A stretch of 5,211 nt of DNA from an uncultured Clostridia bacterium (GTDB lineage: Bacteria > Bacillota > Clostridia > Christensenellales > UBA1242): assembly GCA_947625955.1 (NCBI GenBank), contig CANQQH010000079.1, positions 1 to 5,211 of the forward strand. The letters are read 5' to 3'. Positions 5,021 through 5,211 of this stretch are shown here, piece after piece. The position numbers and the translations under genes are program-made. A model generated the notes under the pieces. That model did not search any database. It had not been told where the DNA came from and saw only the letters and a program-made list of their open reading frames with translations. The number at the start of each line of letters is the position of its first letter. The first letter of the stretch is position 1.

Positions 5021-5211
5021 TATCTATCGGTTGTTTCGTCCCATATATCTTTTAAGAATTTACCCTCAACTTTCGCATTGTTTTTGAAATCGGCATAATC
5101 TTTGAAAATAACTTTTTCCTTGGTTTTTGGATTGTAGAGCTGAACATGAAAGTCGTCGCCTTGGAAATCAACAAGTTCAACGGCATAGCACACGCCATTA
5201 TATTCAAATTG
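5008..5211 (-). CDS. 3' end of an unidentified minus-strand gene (partial, 67 residues)
   Basis: On the minus strand the frame is open from the window edge to a TGA at 5010-5008. It encodes 67 residues beginning QFEYNGVCYAVELVDFQGDD. A GTG at 5193-5191 could in principle start it, but no ribosome binding site precedes it and the frame stays open to the edge, so the gene most likely continues beyond the window. The sequence reads as alternating strands (CYAVELVDF, FHVQLYNPKT, EKVIFKDY) followed by a short helix and the end DRYWLQ. That suggests a small beta-rich domain, but no family is recognised. The 356-residue gene lies 41 bases downstream on the same strand, so the two may form an operon. 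Confidence 0.65.
   Translation of the reverse strand, partial: QFEYNGVCYAVELVDFQGDDFHVQLYNPKTKEKVIFKDYADFKNNAKVEGKFLKDIWDETTDRYWLQ

Overview
The window looks like AT-rich bacterial chromosome, most likely from a low-GC Gram-positive (Bacillota, Clostridia-like). The signs are strong AGGAG-type ribosome binding sites 5-8 bases before the starts, extended -10 promoters (TGN-TATAAT type), A-tract/T-tract intrinsic terminators, and TAA, TAG and TGA all used as stops. The species cannot be named from this sequence. There is no rRNA, tRNA, CRISPR array, transposase or integrase.

Layout, left to right. (1) Bases 1-119: the last codons of an unidentified gene, then an intrinsic terminator. (2) 166-1365: a promoter drives a small split-barrel flavin/pyridoxamine-phosphate-oxidase-like protein, then a classical short-chain dehydrogenase/reductase (SDR), then possibly a 9-codon ORF whose ribosome binding site overlaps the SDR stop. 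(3) 1372-1768: a regulatory stretch with a weak hairpin, a promoter and a very strong terminator hairpin in front of a small gene broken by a frameshift. (4) 1779-2292: a self-contained unit of promoter, 123-residue orphan protein and long-stem terminator. (5) 2374-3890: a promoter and two same-strand genes, an alpha/beta hydrolase of the hormone-sensitive-lipase (HSL) type and a DUF2441-like protein. (6) 3896-5211 on the minus strand: a 356-residue protein of unknown function that meets the previous gene tail to tail with a 5-base gap, preceded by the 3' end of another unknown minus-strand gene cut by the window edge.

How the parts work together: the first operon pairs two small redox-type enzymes, but the substrate cannot be read from sequence. 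The rest is a patchwork of small transcription units typical of an accessory region. I see no complete known defence, biosynthetic or mobile system. The best candidates for something undescribed are the promoter/terminator leader plus frameshifted gene at 1391-1768, the convergent pair of a DUF2441-like gene and the 356-residue protein, and the two pairs of promoters that share identical -35-region words in the same register.
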